Below are positions 4,491-8,071 of a DNA stretch of 8,071 bases, in pieces. The notes below the pieces were generated by a model. It was given only the letters and a program-made list of their open reading frames with translations. It ran no database searches and was not told the origin of the DNA. How positions within the stretch are numbered: the first letter of the stretch is position 1; each line of letters begins with the position of its first letter. This stretch comes from Anaerolineae bacterium (GTDB lineage Bacteria; Chloroflexota; Anaerolineae; J102): the NCBI GenBank assembly GCA_027036755.1, contig JALWDV010000652.1:1-8071 (forward strand), in the 5' to 3' direction. The position numbers and the translations under genes are program-made.

Positions 4491-6080
4491 ATGGCAAAAA
4501 AGACGAAAGAAAAAAAGCCCGAAGAGCTCAAACATGAACAACCGCGACGCCACGCCAGCCGTCGTCGCCGCGAACAGGAATTGCAGCGACGTATTTACAT
4601 CGGTCTAGGAATCGTATTGGCGCTGGTCGTGCTCCTCATCGCCGTGGGCGTGATCAACGAGTATGTAATCAAGCCCAACAAACCGGTCGCCACCGTCAAC
4701 CGCGATAAAATTTCGCAAGAGGCGTTCAAGCGTCGATTGCGCTTCGAACAGGACAATCTCGTGGCCCAAATCAACCAATATCTGCAATTCGGCGAGCAAT
4801 TCTCCAATGGCGGCCCCAATCCATTCCTCTCATCGGTCGAACCGATGTACAACCAGCTAGCCGATCCGCAGCAATTGGCCTACACCGTTCTCGACAAAAT
4901 GATCGAGGACACGGTGGTGAAACAATTGGCCAAAGAATATAACGCCACGGTGACGCCCGAGGAGGTGCAGGCCGAGATCGAAAAGCAGTTCGGATATGAC
5001 CGAGAGGCGGAACAGGCCGCCGCGGAATCTTCCGACACGGTCACCAACACCAAGCCCGCCATGACCGAGGATGAATTCCAGCAACGCTATAACGACTACA
5101 TCCAAAATCTCGAAGCGAAGGGCAGCCTGACCGAGGAGGAGTTCCGCAATCTGTTCGCCACCTTCTTGATGCGCAAGAAGCTGGAGGAAAACGCGCCATT
5201 GGAGTTCGACCAGACCGATGAAGCGGTCAAGGTGCGATACATCCTCATCAAGCCCGAGCCCGAAGCGCCTGTAGAAAAACGCGAGGCCGACGCGCTGAAG
5301 AAGATCACAGACGCCCGCAAACGGATCGTGGAAGATGGCGAGGACTTCGCCGAGGTGGCCAAGGAGGTCTCGGAGGACCCGGGCAGCGCGCCCAACGGCG
5401 GTGATCTGGGCTGTTTCGGCAAGGGCCAGATGGTGCCCGAGTTCGAGAAGGCCGCGTTTTCGATGGAGAAGGACCAAGTCAGTGAGCCCGTCAAGACCGA
5501 CTTTGGCTATCACATCATCCAGGTCTACGACGTCAAGCCCGATGAAGATCAGGTCTGCGCCCGCCACATCCTGGCCCGCGTCGATCTCACGCCCGACCAG
5601 GCCGCCATCGACGCGGCTGACGCCAAGGCTCTGAAAGAGGCGGAGGCGGCCAAGGCCCGCATCGAGGCGGGCGAAGACTTCGCCGCCGTGGCCAAGGAAG
5701 TCTCCGACGACAAGGAGACCGCGGAAAATGGCGGCGAGCTGGGCTGGGTGTTCAGAGGCAAGATGGGCGACGCGTTCGATGAGGTCGCTTTCTCGTTGGA
5801 GCCGGGCCAGCTTGGCGGGCCTGTCAAGCTGGACAATGGCTACGCCATCATCCAGGTGGAGGAGAAAGACCCCGAGCATCCTGTGGAAGAGCAGGAGTTG
5901 CAGAAACGCCGCCAGCAGGCCTTCAACGATTGGCTGACCGCCCAGGTCGCTGCCGCAGACGTAACCAAGAACCTGACGCCCGAAATGATTCCGCCGTTGC
6001 CCGCCGATTTGCAGCAGATTGTGTCTGAGCTCTCGATTCAATTCCAGCAGCAACAGCAGCAACAGCAACCTTCCCAATAA
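4491..6080 (+). CDS. Membrane-anchored peptidyl-prolyl isomerase with two parvulin domains (PrsA/SurA-like)
   Basis: The ATG at 4491 follows a GAGG seven bases upstream and gives 529 residues; an in-frame ATG at 4428 lacks this and overlaps a hairpin. Residues 1-35 are very basic, 36-59 form one transmembrane segment, and the rest should lie outside the membrane, where such proteins assist folding of exported proteins. A helical SurA N-like region (about 64-240) includes the motif VATVNRDKISQEAF. Two PpiC/parvulin domains follow, about 247-348 and 354-458. Domain 1 keeps GGDLGCFGKGQMVPEFEKAAF (about 303-323) and FGYHIIQV (H341), but has Tyr in VRYILIK where His is usual. Domain 2 keeps that His in ARHIL (H359), but reads NGYAIIQV and has lost the PEF loop. 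A helical tail (about 462-516) ends in eight consecutive Gln. It is last in the rpsF series, where rplI might be expected, and is followed by a strong terminator. Catalytic competence is uncertain. Confidence 0.9.
   Translation: MAKKTKEKKPEELKHEQPRRHASRRRREQELQRRIYIGLGIVLALVVLLIAVGVINEYVIKPNKPVATVNRDKISQEAFKRRLRFEQDNLVAQINQYLQFGEQFSNGGPNPFLSSVEPMYNQLADPQQLAYTVLDKMIEDTVVKQLAKEYNATVTPEEVQAEIEKQFGYDREAEQAAAESSDTVTNTKPAMTEDEFQQRYNDYIQNLEAKGSLTEEEFRNLFATFLMRKKLEENAPLEFDQTDEAVKVRYILIKPEPEAPVEKREADALKKITDARKRIVEDGEDFAEVAKEVSEDPGSAPNGGDLGCFGKGQMVPEFEKAAFSMEKDQVSEPVKTDFGYHIIQVYDVKPDEDQVCARHILARVDLTPDQAAIDAADAKALKEAEAAKARIEAGEDFAAVAKEVSDDKETAENGGELGWVFRGKMGDAFDEVAFSLEPGQLGGPVKLDNGYAIIQVEEKDPEHPVEEQELQKRRQQAFNDWLTAQVAAADVTKNLTPEMIPPLPADLQQIVSELSIQFQQQQQQQQPSQ
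6045..6068 (+). repeat. CAG/CAA trinucleotide tract encoding poly-Gln
   Basis: Eight consecutive Gln codons (mixed CAG and CAA) end the isomerase gene just before Pro-Ser-Gln-stop. The simple repeat can change length by slippage without disturbing the folded domains. Confidence 0.85.
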
Positions 6081-6105
6081 GCCAGCCGGGCTGAGCTGGA
6101 TGGAA

Positions 6106-6173
6106 GGCCGGAGACGGAGGGCCGGAACAGGGAGATTTTCTCTCCTTCCGGCTCCTGTCCCCGGTCTTTTTTT
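6106..6173 (+). terminator. Intrinsic terminator of the rpsF-ssb-rpsR-PPIase series
   Basis: A long imperfect hairpin begins with GGCCGGAG at 6106 and ends with CCCCGGTC at 6166, with a TTTT loop around 6136-6139 and arms of roughly 27-30 nt containing a few mismatches and wobble pairs. Seven T follow at 6167-6173. It starts 26 bp after the stop codon at 6080. Confidence 0.85.
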
Positions 6174-6185
6174 GTAACTCAGACC

Positions 6186-6265
6186 GTAACTGCTAAGGTC
6201 GTTTTCGCTTGAATTAACCTGACAGGTTCCTTTGACTACGATTCAGAGCCTTACATGCTTCGTTG
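6186..6265 (+). repeat. 80-bp dispersed repeat, copy 2 (forward orientation)
   Basis: It matches the minus strand of 1804-1883 at 74 of 80 positions; bases 6186-6232 are identical. It contains the 13-bp palindrome AACCTGACAGGTT (6216-6228). A partial tandem copy of its opening, GTAACTCAGACC, stands just before it at 6174-6185. It begins 12 bp after the terminator T-run of the isomerase gene, so like copy 1 it lies directly 3' of a gene and in the same direction as that gene. Confidence 0.9.
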
Positions 6266-6276
6266 GACTGTGGTAA

Positions 6277-6485
6277 GTGCGTCGCACCTTGAACCAGCCC
6301 CGCAGGGGTGCTGTTTCTAGCCGGGGGACCTTATCCCCCGGCGCTGGCGGCGGGCGCGAAGCGCCCCGCCCCCCCCCGATACTCGCTGCGCTCGTGTTCG
6401 GGGGAGGGAGATGACCATCCGCCCAACAGATTTGCAAGCCAGCGGGCTCCTCCCCCTGCAAGGCGGCAGCCGAAGTAGGGGGAGG
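6277..6485. repeat. Series of GC-rich palindromes and hairpins
   Basis: Consecutive inverted repeats fill this part of the 626-bp gene-free stretch. They are GTGCG-T-CGCAC (6277-6287), CCCC-GCA-GGGG (6298-6308), GCCGGGGG/CCCCCGGC (6320-6342), GGGCGC-GAA-GCGCCC (6352-6366), a C9 run with CGA pairing to TTCGGGGGAGGG (about 6369-6409), and CCTCCCCCT/AGGGGGAGG (6449-6485). None is followed by a clear T-run. Short frames crossing it are low-complexity. It resembles the palindromic filler seen between genes in some environmental bacteria; function is unknown. Confidence 0.7.
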
Positions 6486-6544
6486 CCGGGAGGGGGCTTT
6501 TCACCAGGCCAAATTTGAAATCGCTGAAAAGAACCGCGATGCGT

Positions 6545-6573
6545 TTGACAACCATACGCAATGCGGGCACAAT
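6545..6573 (+). promoter_or_regulatory. sigma70-type promoter for the DUF3467-SDR pair
   Basis: A perfect TTGACA (6545-6550) is followed after 17 bp by CACAAT (6568-6573), four matches to the -10 consensus. The start would be near 6580, leaving a leader of about 125 nt before the ATG at 6707. It lies immediately beyond the hairpin block, which supports the reading that transcription restarts here. Confidence 0.6.
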
Positions 6574-6706
6574 AAAATGCAATCATGCGGCGGCCTTGGC
6601 GATGAAAAGATGGCAAGAGCGGCAAGCGCCACCGCCAAACATCAACCGTCGCATCGGCTTTTTCGCCCGTGCGACGCCCATCGCTTCACAGCGCCCGAGG
6701 TGCATC

Positions 6707-7021
6707 ATGTCAGAGACCAAGAAACAACGACAAATCCAGATAGAAGCGTCCAAAGACCTGAAACCCACTTACAGCAATTTCGCCATCATTCACCACAATT
6801 ACAACGAGATCGCCATCGACTTCGCACACATCATGCCCAACATGCCCCAGGCCCAGGTGCAATCTCGCATCGTAATGACGCCGTATCACGCCAAATTGCT
6901 ACTGCAGGCCCTGACCCACAACCTGCAAAACTACGAAAAACGCTTCGGCGAGATCAAGATGCGGGGCTCGGGGATGCCCGAACGCCCGCCCATGGGCTTT
7001 GATCCCTCGCAAGTGCACTGA
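6707..7021 (+). CDS. DUF3467 family protein
   Basis: The 104-residue product belongs to DUF3467, a family of about 100 residues without known function in bacteria and archaea. Recognisable parts are YSNFAIIHHNYNEIAIDFAH (22-41), which resembles a beta strand pair followed by a conserved acidic Asp-Phe, and the helical block SRIVMTPYHAKLLLQALTHN (53-72), followed by NYEKRFGEI (75-83). The tail (about 84-104) is glycine- and proline-rich and probably flexible. No signal peptide, membrane segment or metal motif is seen, so it should be cytoplasmic. The ATG at 6707 has GAGGT about 5 bases upstream. An in-frame ATG at 6515 would add 64 residues unlike the family and would begin upstream of the likely promoter, so I rejected it. 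The SDR gene starts 8 bp after its stop, which suggests cotranscription. Confidence 0.88.
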   Translation: MSETKKQRQIQIEASKDLKPTYSNFAIIHHNYNEIAIDFAHIMPNMPQAQVQSRIVMTPYHAKLLLQALTHNLQNYEKRFGEIKMRGSGMPERPPMGFDPSQVH

Positions 7022-7029
7022 CGCCCGCC

Positions 7030-7854
7030 ATGCCCGATTTCAGCAATCAGGTCGTCGTCATCACCGGAGCCTCCACCGGCATTGGTCGGGCCACGGCCAT
7101 CGCGTTCGTTCAGGCTGGCGCGCGGGTGGCGCTGGCCGCCCGCTCTGCGGACGCGCTGGCGCAACTGGCCGCCGACCTGGGCGGGCCGGACCGCGCGCTC
7201 GCCATCCCCACCGACGTCAGCGATCCCGCCCAATGCCAGCGGCTCATCGCTGGCGCCATCGAGCACTTTGGCCGCATCGACGTGCTGGTGAACAACGCGG
7301 GCATGGTGGTCTCGGGCCTGTTCGAGAATCTGCAGCCCGGCGACATCGAACGGCAATTCGCGGTCAATCTCTTCGGCGCCGCCTACTGCGCCCGGGCGGC
7401 GCTGCCTCATCTCAAGGCCAGCCGGGGGGTCATCATCAACATCTCCTCGGTGGCGGGCCTCATCGGCGCGCCCACGGCATCCGCTTACAGCGCGTCCAAA
7501 GCCGCGATGAACGCCTGGTCCCGGGCCTTGTGGGTCGAACTCAGGCCCTACGGCGTGGGCGTGGTCACCCTTTGCCCTTACTTCACCAGCGGCGTCAAGC
7601 TGGCCGAAAAGGGAATCATCCGGGGAGGCAGCCTGCACAGCACCAAGGAAAAACCGCGGCGAGCGCCGGGCACGCAGACCACAGAGCAGGCGGCCCAGGC
7701 CATCCTCAAGGCCGCGCGTCGCCGTCCCCGCATCGTCGTCCTCAGCCCCGCAGGCAAGCTCATCTGGTGGCTGGATCGCCTCTTCCCCTGGTTCAGCGAT
7801 TGGGTGATGGCCCACGGCCTGCCCAAACTCGCGGGCGAAAACCAGGGCGAGTGA
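7030..7854 (+). CDS. Short-chain dehydrogenase/reductase (classical SDR)
   Basis: The 274-residue protein is a classical NAD(P)-dependent oxidoreductase with a Rossmann fold. The cofactor glycine motif is TGASTGIG (12-19), with AARS (36-39) at the end of the second strand. The Arg there suggests a preference for NADP(H). Further motifs are TDV (61-63), NNAG (88-91), N113, and the catalytic set S140, Y153 and K157 in YSASK. The usual PG motif after the sixth strand is replaced by LCPYFTSGV (181-189). The C-terminal part (about 235-262) is rich in Trp, Leu, Ile and Phe and may touch a membrane or shape a hydrophobic substrate pocket. The substrate cannot be read from the sequence. The gene starts 8 bp after the DUF3467 stop without a clear Shine-Dalgarno sequence, so translational coupling is likely. 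Confidence 0.93.
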   Translation: MPDFSNQVVVITGASTGIGRATAIAFVQAGARVALAARSADALAQLAADLGGPDRALAIPTDVSDPAQCQRLIAGAIEHFGRIDVLVNNAGMVVSGLFENLQPGDIERQFAVNLFGAAYCARAALPHLKASRGVIINISSVAGLIGAPTASAYSASKAAMNAWSRALWVELRPYGVGVVTLCPYFTSGVKLAEKGIIRGGSLHSTKEKPRRAPGTQTTEQAAQAILKAARRRPRIVVLSPAGKLIWWLDRLFPWFSDWVMAHGLPKLAGENQGE

Positions 7855-7936
7855 TACAATTCGTTGATCAAGAAATTCCCGATTTAGGCATAGGGCATGG
7901 TTCATCCTCATTCAAAACCATCTTTACAATTTCTCC

Positions 7937-7995
7937 GTCAAACGTCATACGTCAAACGTCAAAAAAGAGCCTTTTCGCCACGCCTTGACGTTTGA
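7937..7995. repeat. Word-iterated inverted repeat, GTCAAACGTC family
   Basis: GTCAAACGTC occurs at 7937-7946 and 7951-7960 with ATAC between them. TCAAACGTCAA (7952-7962) is matched by its exact reverse complement TTGACGTTTGA (7985-7995). Between the arms lies a smaller AAAAG-AGC-CTTTT hairpin. It lies 82 bp after the SDR stop. The structure could slow or end transcription, but it lacks a terminal T-run. Confidence 0.7.
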
Positions 7996-8021
7996 TACAG
8001 CAATTCCAAATTTAGAATCAA

Positions 8022-8063
8022 CAAAGGGCAAGGGGGCGATTCCCCCCTCCCAGCTTCCCTTTG
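8022..8063. repeat. Nested G/C-run hairpin at the window end
   Basis: CAAAGGG (8022-8028) pairs with CCCTTTG (8057-8063), and inside it AGGGGG (8031-8036) pairs with CCCCCT (8043-8048). The element may continue past the window edge. Confidence 0.55.
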
Positions 8064-8071
8064 GCCCCCAC

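Noticed and set aside
4857..6077. 406-residue minus-strand frame opposite the isomerase gene
   Set aside because: Its leucine-rich start is the complement of the Gln-codon tract; no family resemblance, and the plus strand encodes two clear parvulin domains.
1804..6265. Composite transposon bounded by the inverted 80-bp repeats
   Set aside because: The enclosed genes are core housekeeping genes, there is no transposase, and no target duplication was recognised.
6515..6706. N-terminal extension of the DUF3467 gene
   Set aside because: It would start upstream of the likely promoter and adds residues unlike the family; the ATG at 6707 has a good GAGGT.
1..8071. CRISPR array
   Set aside because: The repeats are short, palindromic and irregularly spaced, with no series of equal repeats and unique spacers and no cas gene.

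Overview
The window is a GC-rich (roughly 57-60 % by eye) bacterial chromosome segment of ordinary housekeeping genes separated by unusually repeat-rich intergenic DNA. A Chloroflexota (Anaerolineae/Caldilineae-like) origin is my best inference. It rests on the rpsF-ssb-rpsR cluster with an arginine/proline-rich S18 extension, a rhodanese-less ThiI, a membrane-anchored double-parvulin protein, a DUF3467 gene, and the many short palindromic intergenic repeats. None of these is decisive for the phylum.

Layout. 1-298: no gene, two word-iterated inverted repeats. 299-1516 (-): thiI, tRNA 4-thiouridine synthetase with a degenerate PP-loop. 1517-1883: no gene, a mosaic of repeats. 1884-2735 (-): ATP-binding subunit of a manganese/zinc-type ABC transporter, with no permease in the window. 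2771-2805 and 2816-2889 (-): terminator and tRNA-Pro(CGG), with its promoter at 2902-2930. 3012-3041 (+): promoter, followed by a leader of about 105 nt. 3153-6080 (+): rpsF, ssb, rpsR and a peptidyl-prolyl isomerase gene, closed by a strong terminator at 6106-6173. 6081-6706: 626 bp with no gene, holding a copy of a dispersed repeat, a series of GC-rich hairpins, and a good sigma70-type promoter. 6707-7854 (+): a two-gene unit, DUF3467 protein then a short-chain dehydrogenase. 7855-8071: no gene, more inverted repeats.

How the parts relate. S6, S18 and SSB form the classical translation/replication cluster; the S6:S18 pair probably feeds back on the leader upstream of rpsF. The gene after rpsR is not rplI but a secreted-side folding factor, separated from rpsR by a perfect 10-bp hairpin. 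ThiI modifies U8 of tRNAs, and the neighbouring tRNA-Pro carries a U8.

I see no defence system, phage, CRISPR array or complete mobile element. The most interesting content is non-coding: an 80-bp repeat present twice in opposite orientations 4.3 kb apart, a 13-mer present five times, and four unrelated families of short words iterated into inverted repeats, all between genes. At protein level the two best observations are the ThiI PP-loop (SAGFDA instead of SGGxDS) and two parvulin domains that have each lost a different one of the two conserved histidines.
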